DNA of 64,000 nucleotides from Lactococcus nasutitermitis. Lineage in GTDB: Bacteria > Bacillota > Bacilli > Lactobacillales > Streptococcaceae. Positions 28,601 to 38,744 of this stretch are shown here, piece after piece. A program made the position numbers and the translations under genes. The notes under the pieces were generated by a model, which was not told the origin of the DNA, did not search any database, and worked only from the letters and a program-made list of their open reading frames with translations. Location: assembly GCF_018403765.1 (NCBI RefSeq), contig NZ_BOVQ01000002.1:368088-432087 (forward strand). The letters are read 5' to 3'. Positions within the stretch are counted from its first letter, which is position 1. Each line of letters begins with the position of its first letter.

Positions 28601-29833
28601 ATGAAAAAAGAAAGTATTTTTACCCCTACTTTCATCATCAACACCCTTATTAACTTTTTATTCTACTTAGTCTTTTATCTTTTGACTTCATCTATTAGTA
28701 CTTATGCTTTGCAAGAGCTTCATCAATCTACTGTTGTTAGCCTTTCACTTTCTAGTATTTTTGTCATTGGCGCCTTAATCGGTCGTCTTTGGACTGGTAA
28801 TGTCGTTATCCGCATTGGTATGAAACGTCTTCTCTATGTCGGAGGTATCATTTTCCTTGTTTTAACCCTTGGTTATTACCTTACAAATAGCGTTCCTGTC
28901 CTTTTCCTCATTCGTACGATTGAAGGAATCGGATTTGGTATTGGCGCTACTGCTTCTGGAACAATCGCTGGACACGTTGTCCCAGCAAGCCGACGAGGTG
29001 AAGGAATTGGTTATTATGCTTTGTCTGTTACGATTGCCGCCGCTTTTGGACCTGCTCTAAGTATTTTAATCTACTCACATTACGGTTTTTCAGTATTGTT
29101 GATGTTAGCTGTTATATTGCTTGTTCTTACCTTTGCCATGATTTTCTTTGTCCATGTCAAAGAAGTTTCCAAAGATGTTCTTGCTACTGAGCTTCCTAAA
29201 CAACCTAAAGGTTTAGATAAATATCTTGAAAAAGCAGCTTTACCTATTTCTATCGTTGCTTTCCTTGCTGGTTTCATTGATTCTGCTATTTTGACTGGTA
29301 TGGGTGACTTTTCTACCTACCTCAAAATCCCACTTGCTGGTTCATTATTCTTTACCTTCTACGCTATCCTTATTTTGATTTCACGTCCATTGACTGGTCG
29401 TATGTTTGATGCAAAAGGTGATAACTGGGTTTTCCACCCACTCTTTGTCTTCTACGCTATCGCAATGCTTCTTGTAGGTTTAGCTGGCTTCTTTAACGCA
29501 ACAGTCGGCTTTGCCTTGCTATTGGTTGCTGGTGCTGCTTTTGGACTTGGTTATGGTGGTGTTGCTCCTTTTGGTCAAGCAGTCGCCATTCGCGATGCTA
29601 AACCTGAACGTATCGGTGTTGCAACCTCTACTTTCTTTGGTTTCCTTGACCTCGGTGTTGGTGGCGGTCCTATGATACTTGGTGCAATTATCCCAATGCT
29701 TGGTAAAGGAATGGTCGGTTTCCGTAATCTTTTCTTATTGAGCGCTCCTGCTGTTATTATCGTTTGGATTATTTATATTCTTATCCACGGACGTTATCAA
29801 ACAGCAAAATATAAAGAAGCTCATAACAAATAA
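28601..29833 (+). CDS. MFS transporter (12 spans)
   Basis: 410 residues. The MFS loop signature is GRLWTGNVVIRIGMKR, with a second-half repeat at RPLTGRMFDAKGDN. Substrate unknown; similar proteins in this family include arabinose or staphyloferrin-type exporters. It is a close paralogue of the MFS gene at 35377-36552, with which it shares GRLWAGN, VPASRRGEGIGY and RPLTGR-FD-KGDN. Confidence 0.9.
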   Translation: MKKESIFTPTFIINTLINFLFYLVFYLLTSSISTYALQELHQSTVVSLSLSSIFVIGALIGRLWTGNVVIRIGMKRLLYVGGIIFLVLTLGYYLTNSVPVLFLIRTIEGIGFGIGATASGTIAGHVVPASRRGEGIGYYALSVTIAAAFGPALSILIYSHYGFSVLLMLAVILLVLTFAMIFFVHVKEVSKDVLATELPKQPKGLDKYLEKAALPISIVAFLAGFIDSAILTGMGDFSTYLKIPLAGSLFFTFYAILILISRPLTGRMFDAKGDNWVFHPLFVFYAIAMLLVGLAGFFNATVGFALLLVAGAAFGLGYGGVAPFGQAVAIRDAKPERIGVATSTFFGFLDLGVGGGPMILGAIIPMLGKGMVGFRNLFLLSAPAVIIVWIIYILIHGRYQTAKYKEAHNK

Positions 29834-29842
29834 AATCATCTT

Positions 29843-29876
29843 AAAAACGTTCAGCTTTAGTGCTGTGCGTTTTTTC
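29843..29876 (+). terminator. terminator of the MFS gene
   Basis: AAAACGTTCAGC and GCTGTGCGTTTT, T6. Confidence 0.75.
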
Positions 29877-29909
29877 TATAAAAAAGTATGTGCAAGTTTG
29901 TGTGAAATT

Positions 29910-29918
29910 TGCTATAAT
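29910..29918 (+). promoter_or_regulatory. pepX promoter, extended -10
   Basis: TGCTATAAT, 39 nt before the ATG. No clear -35. Confidence 0.6.
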
Positions 29919-29956
29919 TGTCTAATATTATCACGATTTTTTTAAGGGGGAAATAA

Positions 29957-32242
29957 ATGAAATTTAATCACTTTTCTATTGTTAAAAAGAGTTTTACTGA
30001 TAAACTCAAAGATTTAGATAGTCTGGGCTTTCGTTGGTCAGTTTTTTGGAGCGAAAAAAAGATTTTGAAAGATTTTCTTATCATTGCTCCGATTGATATG
30101 ACAGCACTTCAAGCTACTAAAAATCTTGACGTTCTAGAATTTTTTAAATCTGATGAAGATTTGGATTGGGAGATTTTTTGGACAGTTGCTTTGCAACTTT
30201 TAGATTTTACTGTTAATTTTGACTTTGAAATAGGGAAAGCACATGATTTTGCTCAATCTTTAAATTTGCCTGAAGTGGCTGGAGAGTTGGAAAGTGAAAA
30301 ACTTATTTCTGCTCTCTATCTTTTACTTGCCAGTCGGCGTTTAAATGGTATGACTTTAGTTGAGCATTGGGTTTCAGAGGGGCTACTGCCTGTTGATAAT
30401 CGCTATCACTTTTTCAATGATAAGTCTCTCGCCAGCTTTGATACAGCACATCTAACACGCGAAACTGTCTGGGTGGAAAGTTCTGTCGATACTCTCGGAC
30501 GTGGAAGTTATGACCTAATCAAAGTACAAATTATTCGTCCTTCCTACGATGGAAAACTTCCTGTTGTGATGACCGCAAGTCCTTATCATCTTGGAACCAA
30601 TGACAAAGCAAATGATGCGCAACTTCATGAAATGAAAACTGAACTCGCAGAAAAAGAAAAGCATGAGATTTCTGTTGAAAATCGTCTGCCTAAATTAGAA
30701 AGTTATGAAAAAGATGAGAAAGCTGTGGATGATGAAGCAACAATGCACTTCTCACACGGCTGGACTTATTCTTTAAATGATTATTTTCTTGCTCGTGGTT
30801 TTGCGTCTATCTACGTTGCAGGTGTTGGTACTCGTGGTTCTGATGGTTTTCAAACTTCTGGTGACTATCAACAAATTTATGGGATGACTGCAGTTATTGA
30901 TTGGCTCAATGGCCGCGCACGTGCCTTTACTAATCGTAAAAAAACGCATGAAATTACAGCTTCTTGGGCAAATGGAAAAGTGGCAATGACTGGGCGTTCT
31001 TATCTTGGAACAATGGCTTATGGTGCTGCTACAACAGGTATTGATGGACTTGAAGTTATTCTTGCTGAAGCTGGTATCACTTCTTGGTACAACTATTATC
31101 GTGAAAATGGCTTAGTCCGTTCACCTGGTGGTTTTCCGGGGGAAGATTTGGATGTTTTAGCTGAATTTACTTATTCTAAAAATCTGGATGGCGCTGATTT
31201 CTTAAAAAATAATGAAAATCATCTTAAACTTTTATCAGAAATGACAACTGCCTTGGACCGTACTTCAGGTGATTACAATCAATTTTGGCATGATAGAAAT
31301 TATTTACCAAATATTGCAAATGTAAAAGCGGATGTGCTGATTGTGCACGGTTTACAGGATTGGAATGTTACTCCTGAACAGGCTTATAACTTCTGGAAAG
31401 CTCTCCCTGATGATGTAGCAAAACATATTTTCTTGCATCGCGGAGCGCATATAAATATCAATAACTGGTTATCTTTGGACTTTTCTGAGGCAATAAATAA
31501 TTATTTTGTGGCAAAATTATTAGATAAAGAATTAAATCTTAATCTTCCTCCTATTATTTTGCAAGAAAATTCTAAAGAACAATCTTGGAAAGCTGTAGAT
31601 GATTGGGGAAGTGTTGAAGTAACTAAACTTCCTTTAGCAAAAACATCTGTTTCGATTGCAACTTTTGAAAATCATTATGAAACAGATAAATTTGAAAAAT
31701 ATAGCAAAGATTTTCATGAATTTAAGAAAGATTTGTTTGTTGGAAATGCAAATTCTGCTGTCATTGATTTGAAGTTGACTGATTCTATTTTATTAAATGG
31801 AGCTGCTGAATTAGAGTTAAGATTAAAATTAAATGATACAAAAGGTTTATTATCTGCCCAATTATTAGATTTTGGTGAGAAAAAACGTTTGCCAGATGTG
31901 AGTCGGGTACTTGACTTTAAAGCTATTGACCGTGGACACAATTTCCAATTAGAGGATTTACGTGAAATTCCTTTAGTTAATAGTCCTTATCAAGTAATGA
32001 GCAAAGGTTTTTTAAACTTACAAAATCATGAGAATTTGATGAGTATTAGCGAGATTAAAGCAGATGAATGGTTTACTGTCCGTTTGAAATTGCAACCTAC
32101 GATTTATCAATTAGAAAAAGATGATAAGTTGCGCATTCTCTTGTATAGCACGGATTTCGAGCATACTGTTCGTGATAATCGTGATGTCACTTACAATATT
32201 GACTTATCTCAGTCAAAACTTATCATTCCTTGCGAAAAATAA
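29957..32242 (+). CDS. pepX: X-prolyl dipeptidyl aminopeptidase
   Basis: 761 residues, close to the 763 of L. lactis PepX. Catalytic serine in [13 protein letters not shown], aspartate in [12 protein letters not shown] and histidine in HRGAHINI. The N-terminal helical domain is typical of the lactococcal enzyme, and the end reads [13 protein letters not shown]. It releases X-Pro dipeptides from casein-type peptides in the cytoplasm. Strong AAGGGGG ribosome site. The protein differs clearly from L. lactis PepX, as I recall that sequence, which argues for another Lactococcus species. Confidence 0.98.
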   Translation: MKFNHFSIVKKSFTDKLKDLDSLGFRWSVFWSEKKILKDFLIIAPIDMTALQATKNLDVLEFFKSDEDLDWEIFWTVALQLLDFTVNFDFEIGKAHDFAQSLNLPEVAGELESEKLISALYLLLASRRLNGMTLVEHWVSEGLLPVDNRYHFFNDKSLASFDTAHLTRETVWVESSVDTLGRGSYDLIKVQIIRPSYDGKLPVVMTASPYHLGTNDKANDAQLHEMKTELAEKEKHEISVENRLPKLESYEKDEKAVDDEATMHFSHGWTYSLNDYFLARGFASIYVAGVGTRGSDGFQTSGDYQQIYGMTAVIDWLNGRARAFTNRKKTHEITASWANGKVAMTGRSYLGTMAYGAATTGIDGLEVILAEAGITSWYNYYRENGLVRSPGGFPGEDLDVLAEFTYSKNLDGADFLKNNENHLKLLSEMTTALDRTSGDYNQFWHDRNYLPNIANVKADVLIVHGLQDWNVTPEQAYNFWKALPDDVAKHIFLHRGAHININNWLSLDFSEAINNYFVAKLLDKELNLNLPPIILQENSKEQSWKAVDDWGSVEVTKLPLAKTSVSIATFENHYETDKFEKYSKDFHEFKKDLFVGNANSAVIDLKLTDSILLNGAAELELRLKLNDTKGLLSAQLLDFGEKKRLPDVSRVLDFKAIDRGHNFQLEDLREIPLVNSPYQVMSKGFLNLQNHENLMSISEIKADEWFTVRLKLQPTIYQLEKDDKLRILLYSTDFEHTVRDNRDVTYNIDLSQSKLIIPCEK

Positions 32243-32264
32243 TTTTTGACAGTTTTGTCAAAAA
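32243..32264. repeat. palindrome copy after pepX
   Basis: Centre GACAGTTTTGTC, starting right after the pepX stop. Probably works as its terminator. Confidence 0.85.
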
Positions 32265-32362
32265 CTTTTTAACTTATAAAATACCATGATTCGTTTTTTA
32301 TAAGTCTGTCAAAGAAAAAATTTATTACAATTAGAATAGAAATTTAAAAATGGAGGTGAAAG

Positions 32363-33073
32363 TTGTCCGTTATTGGTATTTTAGGAACACCGTACAATAT
32401 TGTTGAAAAGTCCCCTTTTTGGTGGAATAAAGTCACTTATACACGTCAAGGATTTATTGATGTCTTGCAAGAATTGGGACATACTGTGCTTATTATTCCC
32501 GCAGATAAACCTGAAAATGCAAAAAATCTTATTCATTTAGTGGATAAAATCGTGCTAACAGGTGGTGCAGATATTTCTCCTCAATTTTACAATGAAGAAC
32601 CCTCACCACGATTAGAAACTACGAATCCTGACCGCGATGCTTTTGAGATAGCTGCGATTGAAGCTGCACTTGCTGAAAAAAAGGCAATATTTGGTGTTTG
32701 TCGAGGTATTCAGATATTGAATGTTTATTTTGGTGGCACGCTTTATCAAGATTTGAGTGATTATCCCGGAACTGTTGTAAAACACCGGCAAGCCCCAACT
32801 CCGCAGGAATTTCCGATTCATTCTGTGACGGTTAAGCAAGATAGTCTTTTGGATTTTTTACCTGAAAATTATTTTGTGAATTCTTTTCATCATCAAGCAC
32901 TCAAAGAACTTGCACCTTGTTTGACAGCTATTGCTCATGCTTCTGATGGCATTATCGAAGCTGTGGAAAATAAAGAAAAACGCGTTCTTGCTGTTCAATG
33001 GCACCCAGAATGTACTTGGCAAACAGAAAAATTTGATAAACAACTTTTTCAATTTTTTGCTGAAAAATTATAA
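32363..33073 (+). CDS. class I glutamine amidotransferase-like (PuuD/gamma-glutamyl-GABA hydrolase family)
   Basis: 236 residues. Nucleophile cysteine in FGVCRGIQILN, with histidine and glutamate in QWHPE. These enzymes hydrolyse gamma-glutamyl compounds. Start is a TTG at 32363 with GGAGGTGA 5 nt before it. It follows pepX and is followed by a bidirectional terminator. The exact substrate is not clear from sequence. Confidence 0.88.
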   Translation: MSVIGILGTPYNIVEKSPFWWNKVTYTRQGFIDVLQELGHTVLIIPADKPENAKNLIHLVDKIVLTGGADISPQFYNEEPSPRLETTNPDRDAFEIAAIEAALAEKKAIFGVCRGIQILNVYFGGTLYQDLSDYPGTVVKHRQAPTPQEFPIHSVTVKQDSLLDFLPENYFVNSFHHQALKELAPCLTAIAHASDGIIEAVENKEKRVLAVQWHPECTWQTEKFDKQLFQFFAEKL

Positions 33074-33096
33074 AAAACACTCATTTGAGTGTTTTT
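33071..33096. terminator. bidirectional terminator
   Basis: AAAAACACTCA and TGAGTGTTTTT between convergent genes. Confidence 0.9.
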
Positions 33097-33578
33097 ATTC
33101 TCTTAAAAATGAAAATTATCAAAGGAAAAAATAAGAAAGTGGAGACCGCATGAGCTAGGTCAAACGGCAGTCCCGCTAGCCAATAGCCAATAAATCCGCC
33201 TGTCCCAAAACCAAATAAAATTCCTGAAAATATATCAATCAGTGCGCCATAGAGTAGCGCGAGAAGTCCAGAAAAAATTGACAGGATTAAATTATTTTTT
33301 GACAGTTCTGTCAAAAACTTGAAAAGCAAAATAATCAGTCCATAAACAATAATTTGTCCCAAAATAATCGGTGAGAATCCCAGTAAAATCCCTGTGACAG
33401 TCATCGTCAGTGCCATAATCACCAGACTATCTGCCAGTCCAAAATAAAGAGCAAAGACAAAAAAGAGTGCCGTAATTGGTTTAATATTTGGCAAAGCTGC
33501 CATCCAAATCCGCAAGACGCAACATAAGGCTGTGAGGATTGCCAATCTTGCGAGACGCTGAATAATTACTTTTTTCAT
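33081..33578 (-). CDS. ECF transporter S-component
   Basis: 165 residues, five or six membrane spans. The N-terminal RLARLAILTALCCVLRIWM and PNIKPITALFFVFALYFG are typical of vitamin-binding S-components that share a common EcfAAT energising module, which is not in this window. The vitamin cannot be named. The loop between spans 3 and 4 reads FLTELSKN, encoded by a palindrome copy. Confidence 0.8.
   Translation of the reverse strand: MKKVIIQRLARLAILTALCCVLRIWMAALPNIKPITALFFVFALYFGLADSLVIMALTMTVTGILLGFSPIILGQIIVYGLIILLFKFLTELSKNNLILSIFSGLLALLYGALIDIFSGILFGFGTGGFIGYWLAGLPFDLAHAVSTFLFFPLIIFIFKRIKTLK
33296..33317. repeat. palindrome copy inside the ECF S-component gene
   Basis: Perfect core with TT centre. 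It encodes a cytoplasmic or external loop, not a membrane span. Confidence 0.88.
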
Positions 33579-33638
33579 TGATTTTCCTGTTTTTCTATTT
33601 TCGTCAAAAAAATTCTATCAGAATGATAGAACTTTTTA

Positions 33639-33776
33639 TTTTTGACAGTTCTGTATAAACATACTAGGCTATCCGTATCTCCGCTTCGCTACGCTGTCCA
33701 TTCGCATCATGTGGCTAAAGCCACAGGCGAAGTGGCAAATGAGAAAGCTCATAACGGCTTGCCTATGTCAAAAAAT
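33639..33776. repeat. 138-bp composite palindromic element after gltX
   Basis: Left end TTTTTGACAGTTCTGTATAA, right end CCTATGTCAAAAA. Inside are inverted arms AGGCTATCCGTA / AACGGCTTGCCTA, then CCATTCGC/GCGAAGTGG, then a tip TGTGGCT-AA-AGCCACA, giving one long imperfect hairpin. It is related to 39285-39359. Confidence 0.8.
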
Positions 33777-33778
33777 AT

Positions 33779-35230
33779 TTACTTAGCTAAAGCTGCTTCC
33801 ATGTGTTTCAAGGTTGTTTCCTTACCAAGTAACTCAATCGCATTGTGGAGTTCTGGGCCGTGCATTGAACCTGTTGAGGCGATACGAATAGGCATCCAGA
33901 GATTTTTTCCTTTGATACCTGTTTCTTTTTGCGTTTCTTTGAAAAGTGGGAAGATATTATCTGCAACAAAATCTGCTTCTGGAATTGCTGCTAATTTTTC
34001 CATGAATGCCTTAATCGCAATCGGTGAGCTTTCTAATGCCATCATTTCTTGCTCTGTCTCATCCCAAGCAGGTAATTCATCAAAGAACATATCTGTTAAG
34101 CCAACGATTTCTTCGGCTGAGCGAAGTTGTGGTTGGTAGAGCGCAACAAACTTCTCGCCACGTACATCCCAACGTCCGGCTGCTTCCAAAAATGGACGGC
34201 AAAGAGTAACGACCTTATCAAGACTGGCGTGCTTGATATAGTCATTATTCATCCAATCAAGTTTTTTCTGGTCAAATGCTGCTGGTGCTTTGCTCAAACG
34301 TTTTTCATCAAACAATTTAATCAATTCGTCTTTGGAGAAAATCTCATCATTTCCGCCAGGGTTCCAACCTAAGAAAGCAATGAAATTAAAGACGGCTTCA
34401 GGCATATAGCCCTTGCTCTTGTAATCTTCGATAAATTGCAAAGTGTTTGTATCGCGTTTTGAAAGTTTTTTACCTGTTTCAGAATTGATAATCAATGTCA
34501 TGTGACCAAATTCTGGTGCTTCCCAACCAAGTGCTTCATAAATCATCAACTGTTTTGGTGTATTTGCGATATGGTCATCGCCACGAATCACATGAGAAAT
34601 TTCCATCAAATGGTCATCTACAACGACCGCAAAGTTGTAAGTTGGATAGCCATCACGTTTTTGAATGACCCAATCACCACCGATATTGCCACCTTCAAAC
34701 TCAATATCGCCTTTGACAATATCATGCCACTTGTAAAGACGTTCATCATGCACTTTCAAGCGCACCGTTGGCACAATCCCAGCTGCTTTACGTTCTGCAA
34801 CATAAGCTGTTTTTTCTTCATCAGACATTCCACGGTATTCATTGACATAATGAGGCGCTTCTTTCGCAGCTTCTTGACGTTCGTGCTCTGCGGCAAGTTC
34901 TTCTTCTGTCGCATAAGAGTAATAAGCCGCACCATTTGCGAGTAATTCGTCAATATATTTTTGGTAAATATCCAAACGTTCTGACTGACGGTATTTTTCA
35001 TGTGTTTCAGGACTTTCGTCCCAATCCATCCCTAGCCAACGCAGATTTTCCAACTGTGAACGTTCTCCATCTTCGACATGACGTTTGCGGTCAGTATCTT
35101 CGATACGGATAATGAACGTCCCATCATAATGACGTGCAAAAAGATAGTTAAAGAGCGCAGTACGCGCATTTCCGATATGTAAAAGTCCTGTTGGACTTGG
35201 TGCATAACGCACTCGAATGTTATTAGACAC
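33779..35230 (-). CDS. gltX: glutamyl-tRNA synthetase
   Basis: 483 residues, full length. HIGH-like motif [16 protein letters not shown] and KMSKS-like KKLSKRDT, with the class Ib anticodon-binding domain at the C-terminus. It charges tRNA-Glu (and tRNA-Gln where GatCAB is used). A lone tRNA-Glu gene lies 1.5 kb upstream on the same strand. GGAGAGA precedes the ATG. Confidence 0.98.
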   Translation of the reverse strand: MSNNIRVRYAPSPTGLLHIGNARTALFNYLFARHYDGTFIIRIEDTDRKRHVEDGERSQLENLRWLGMDWDESPETHEKYRQSERLDIYQKYIDELLANGAAYYSYATEEELAAEHERQEAAKEAPHYVNEYRGMSDEEKTAYVAERKAAGIVPTVRLKVHDERLYKWHDIVKGDIEFEGGNIGGDWVIQKRDGYPTYNFAVVVDDHLMEISHVIRGDDHIANTPKQLMIYEALGWEAPEFGHMTLIINSETGKKLSKRDTNTLQFIEDYKSKGYMPEAVFNFIAFLGWNPGGNDEIFSKDELIKLFDEKRLSKAPAAFDQKKLDWMNNDYIKHASLDKVVTLCRPFLEAAGRWDVRGEKFVALYQPQLRSAEEIVGLTDMFFDELPAWDETEQEMMALESSPIAIKAFMEKLAAIPEADFVADNIFPLFKETQKETGIKGKNLWMPIRIASTGSMHGPELHNAIELLGKETTLKHMEAALAK

Positions 35231-35354
35231 TTGTTTCTCTCCTGATAATCAACAAATTTATAGCAAGTCAATTTGGCTTGTAATCACTTCTATTTTATCA
35301 TAAAAATGTGGATTTGGCAGAGCTTACCTCGGGAAAAAATAAATCGAGACATAA

Positions 35355-35378
35355 AAAAATCCAGATATCTGGATTTTT
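35355..35378 (-). terminator. terminator of the MFS gene
   Basis: AAAAATCCAGAT and its exact complement. The dyad includes the MFS stop codon. Confidence 0.85.
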
Positions 35379-36552
35379 ATTTTGCTACTTTTCTACCATG
35401 AATGAGCCAATAAATCACAATAATCACAAGGACAAAAATGGCTGAGTAAAAATAGAGATTGCGATAGCCTGTCATTGGGACAATCAAGCCAAGAAAAAGT
35501 GGGCCTAAGCCGACACCCATGTCATAAAGGCTAAAAAATGTTGAAGTGGCGATACCAATACGCTCAGAGGATACTTTGCGAATGGAAATGGTTTGTCCAA
35601 AAGGTAGAAAAGAACCATAACCCAGTCCAACCAGTGCGGCTGCGCCAAACAAGACGATGCTCGTTGTTGAAAGTCCCGTCACCAGCAAACCAAGCGCAAA
35701 CAAAACTAAAGTTGGATAAAGGACAAAATTGTCGCCTTTGCTGTCAAACAAACGTCCTGTGAGTGGACGAGAAATGAGGATAAAAATCGCATAAACAACA
35801 TAGAATAAACTACCAGCTGTGACAAGTCCGATTTCTGCGGTGAAATTTGCCATGAAGGTTAGAATTCCTGCATAAGCGACACCAATCAAAAATCCGATAA
35901 AGCCCATTGGTAGAGCTGTTGTTTCAAAATAATTTGACCAATGGAAACTCTTTTTTTCTTGTGTTGCCATGATGTCAATGACGTGCTGAGGAATTTTCAG
36001 GAAAAATGAGCCGATAAGTGCCAAGCCAAGGACAATCACTGAAAGAATAAGTAAAATTGAATAATCAAAGGTATGATAGAGGAAAATCGATAGGAAAGGT
36101 CCAACTGCTGAGGCGAGTGTGAGTGACAAGGTGAAATAGCCAATTCCTTCCCCTCGACGACTGGCAGGAACAACAAGTCCAACGAGTGTACTGGTTGCTG
36201 TTGCCGCAATCCCAAAACCGACACCGTGCAGGCAACGAATGAAAAGGAGCAGCCAGATGTTTGAGATAAAGAAATAAAAAAGGTTCATTATCAAGTAGAA
36301 AATAATGCCGATATAAAGCATTCGTTTGAGCCCGATACGATTGATTGTATTTCCCGCCCAAAGTCTGCCAAGAAATGAGCCGATAATGAAAATACCTGAT
36401 AAAAAGCCGGCAAGTCCTGCGGATGCATGGTCCTGTGTCATCGCAACAGTGCCGATAATGACGGTTAAAAGATAGAAAACGAGGTAAAAAATAAAGCTGA
36501 TAGCCATGGTAATGCTAAAAGTACTCGTCCAGATTTTTGCTTTTTGATTCAT
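35377..36552 (-). CDS. MFS transporter, paralogue of the one at 28601
   Basis: 391 residues, 12 membrane spans. It shares long stretches with the transporter at 28601-29833: FYLVFYLLT near the start, GRLWAGNTINRIGLKRMLY, VPASRRGEGIGYFTLSLT and ISRPLTGRLFDSKGDNFVLY. The two are ancient duplicates with unknown substrates. AGGAGAC precedes ATG. Upstream is the lone tRNA-Glu. Confidence 0.9.
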   Translation of the reverse strand: MNQKAKIWTSTFSITMAISFIFYLVFYLLTVIIGTVAMTQDHASAGLAGFLSGIFIIGSFLGRLWAGNTINRIGLKRMLYIGIIFYLIMNLFYFFISNIWLLLFIRCLHGVGFGIAATATSTLVGLVVPASRRGEGIGYFTLSLTLASAVGPFLSIFLYHTFDYSILLILSVIVLGLALIGSFFLKIPQHVIDIMATQEKKSFHWSNYFETTALPMGFIGFLIGVAYAGILTFMANFTAEIGLVTAGSLFYVVYAIFILISRPLTGRLFDSKGDNFVLYPTLVLFALGLLVTGLSTTSIVLFGAAALVGLGYGSFLPFGQTISIRKVSSERIGIATSTFFSLYDMGVGLGPLFLGLIVPMTGYRNLYFYSAIFVLVIIVIYWLIHGRKVAK

Positions 36553-36685
36553 AATGTCTCCTAAAATAATATTGAAGAACGAAAGGAAAGTTTGATTTTC
36601 ACAAAAAAAATTCTAAGAGAATGATAGAAAAATGAAACTTCTATAATTCTCTTAGAAAAAGCTGTAAGACTTTTTTGTTCTTCTA

Positions 36686-36757
36686 TCACTCCAAGGGGAA
36701 TCGAACCCCTATTGCTGGAATGAGAAACCAGATTCCTAACCGTTAGAAGATGGAGCG
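36686..36757 (-). tRNA. tRNA-Glu, anticodon probably CUC
   Basis: Cloverleaf: acceptor CGCTCCA/TGGAGTG (one G-U), D-stem TTCT/AGGA, T-arm AGGGG-TTCGATT-CCCCT. The anticodon arm reads CTGGT-TTCTCAT-TCCAG, giving CUC with a U-U pair closing the loop. CCA is not encoded. That it is a tRNA gene is fairly sure; the isotype less so. Confidence 0.7.
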
Positions 36758-36804
36758 TGACAATATTTCCATTATATGCTTTGGAAAGTAGTTTGTCAAT
36801 TATT

Positions 36805-37728
36805 TTAGGACGAATGTTTGCGGTTATAGATGTTGTTGGCAATCAAGGCGCTGATAACGATGGCGGCGCCGATGATTTCAAAACTGCCGACTTTGTAGCC
36901 GATAACGGCGCTGATGATAAATGAAGTGACGGGAACGATATTCATAAATAAAATACCGTTAATTGGGCTGACGATGCGATTGCCTAAATTCCAAGTGAAA
37001 ACGGCGATAACGCCTGCTGGAATGACCATATAAAGCCATTCTGGTAGAATTGAGCCGACGGCGTTACTTGTTGGGATATGGAGCCAACCCGCGGCTGTGG
37101 CGATAGCGAGGAGGACAATGACGGTACCAATTCCTAAAATCGTACTGAGTGTGGAAAAGCGTAAAATCGACCAATCTGTGAAATCTGCGCCTCCTGTGGT
37201 ATAGATAACCCAGCACAGTGCGCCAAGGAGAATGAGGACGACAGCAATCAAGGTGTGACTGCCTGATGTAAGAATGCTGAGATTGCCATTCGTCACGACG
37301 AGAAGCACGCCGATGAGTGCAACTGCCATTGACAAAAGTGCGACTTTTGTTGGTCGTGTGCCACGATAGACGCGAGCAACGAGGACGGCAAGGAGAGGCT
37401 GAACTGCCATGAGGACAGAGGTAATGATACTTCCAGAATTTCCTGCCATTTTTTGTCCGGCAAAGGCGAGGAAGGAATAGCCGGCAATCGCTGATGAGCC
37501 AAGCAACCAAAGTTTGAGGAGATGACCGTCCATGTGAAAGGCTTTTTTGCCTTCGGTAATCAAGAGTAAAATTGCGAATATAATCGCAACGGAGCCGTAG
37601 CGCATGAGCGTGAAGTAAAAAGGGTCAATAACTTTGAGGACTGGCTCCATGACTGGAAATTGACTGCCCCAAAAAATCGTGGAAATGAGACAGAGTGCTA
37701 ATCCTAGTAGATAGTTGTTTTTTTGCAT
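36805..37728 (-). CDS. EamA/DMT family transporter
   Basis: 307 residues from ATG 37728, where AAGGAG stands 10 nt upstream; the frame extends 17 codons further but without support. Ten membrane spans in two EamA halves (NYLLGLALCLISTIFWGSQF and a repeat near ALCWVIYTTGGADFT). Substrate unknown; the family exports amino acids and other metabolites. It is divergent from a LysR gene that begins ~100 bp away and is its likely regulator. Confidence 0.88.
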   Translation of the reverse strand: MQKNNYLLGLALCLISTIFWGSQFPVMEPVLKVIDPFYFTLMRYGSVAIIFAILLLITEGKKAFHMDGHLLKLWLLGSSAIAGYSFLAFAGQKMAGNSGSIITSVLMAVQPLLAVLVARVYRGTRPTKVALLSMAVALIGVLLVVTNGNLSILTSGSHTLIAVVLILLGALCWVIYTTGGADFTDWSILRFSTLSTILGIGTVIVLLAIATAAGWLHIPTSNAVGSILPEWLYMVIPAGVIAVFTWNLGNRIVSPINGILFMNIVPVTSFIISAVIGYKVGSFEIIGAAIVISALIANNIYNRKHSS

Positions 37729-37835
37729 TTTTGATAAACTCCTTAAATATGTTAAAATAAGTATAGTTGAATTTTTCAAGAAAAGGAATGGTCAATCTTG
37801 CATGGGAGCTATGCAGATTTGACATGGTGGGCGTT

Positions 37836-38717
37836 ATGAATCTTCGAGGGGTGTCTGTAGATAGTTTGCAAAATTTCATCGCTGTGGCTGATAATGGTTC
37901 TATTTCGCGGGCTGCGGAAAAACTGTATGTTGACCAGTCGTCGATTTCCAGACGGATTCGCGCTTTGGAAAATGATTTGGATAGTCAGCTTTTTGAGCGC
38001 TCGTCGCGCGGTGTGGTACTCACAGCTTCTGGTGAAATGCTTTATATTTTTGCTGAAAATTTTTTGACAGACTTGTCAAAACTGACAGAAAATTTGACAA
38101 GCAAAAAAGAGCTGGCTGGTTTGAAAATCGGGACTTATGATAGCGTTGCTTCAACGATTTACTCGGATTTTTTTGTGCGTGAAATGTCACATCTGCAAGA
38201 AGTTTTTGTGGTCAATGATACGGCGAAATTGACGGAAGCATTTAATGAGCGGCTTGATGCGCTGATTGCTGACCATGAGCTGGCGGAGCAGTTGAGTGGA
38301 AATATGCTGGAATTATCGCTTTTTGATGAGGATTTTTGCATGGTTTATGCACGTGCTTATCATGATTTTACGGAAAATACGGTGCTGTCTGCGCTGGATT
38401 TACAGGATTTTGAGCTGTTGCTGCATCTAACGACTTGCCCGATTCATCAAAAAATTTCACAGGCTTATCGGGAATTGGCTGAGCCATTGCCGAAAATCCA
38501 TGAGGTAGAATCTGCAACTTCTAATGTTGCTTTCGTGGAAAATTCGGAGATGGTGACAATTTTGCCGCGTTCTGTTGCTGAAAGTTTTGTGGCGCGCAAT
38601 GAAAAACTGTCACTCGTGCCGCTGGAAAGTCGCTTTGACCGGCACATTTCACTCTTTGCGCGAAGTCAGGAAATCATTGAACGGCTCAATGTTGCTGGTC
38701 TGGAAAAATTAAAATAA
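37836..38717 (+). CDS. LysR family regulator
   Basis: About 293 residues from ATG 37836; ATGs at 37824 and 37788 are alternatives and none has a strong ribosome site. The winged-helix starts at once (SLQNFIAVADNGSISRAAEKLYVDQSSISRRIRALE), so the later start is reasonable. The effector-binding domain follows. Residues NFLTDLSKL in the linker helix coincide with a palindrome copy. Divergent arrangement suggests it controls the EamA transporter. Confidence 0.85.
   Translation: MNLRGVSVDSLQNFIAVADNGSISRAAEKLYVDQSSISRRIRALENDLDSQLFERSSRGVVLTASGEMLYIFAENFLTDLSKLTENLTSKKELAGLKIGTYDSVASTIYSDFFVREMSHLQEVFVVNDTAKLTEAFNERLDALIADHELAEQLSGNMLELSLFDEDFCMVYARAYHDFTENTVLSALDLQDFELLLHLTTCPIHQKISQAYRELAEPLPKIHEVESATSNVAFVENSEMVTILPRSVAESFVARNEKLSLVPLESRFDRHISLFARSQEIIERLNVAGLEKLK
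38061..38080. repeat. palindrome copy inside the LysR gene
   Basis: TTTTTGACAGACTTGTCAAA, read as Leu-Thr-Asp-Leu-Ser-Lys. A further partial arm (TGACAGAAAATTTGACAA) follows at once. Confidence 0.8.
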
Positions 38718-38744
38718 GAAAAATTAAAATAAAAGGAGAAAAAA

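Noticed and set aside
33642..34139. Plus-strand open frame of 165 codons starting in the composite repeat and running antisense to gltX
   Set aside because: Antisense to gltX; the first part is the repeat element, not a gene.
36686..36757. Reading the lone tRNA as tRNA-Arg (UCU) or tRNA-Met (CAU)
   Set aside because: Those loop placements destroy the anticodon stem; only CUC keeps four Watson-Crick pairs.
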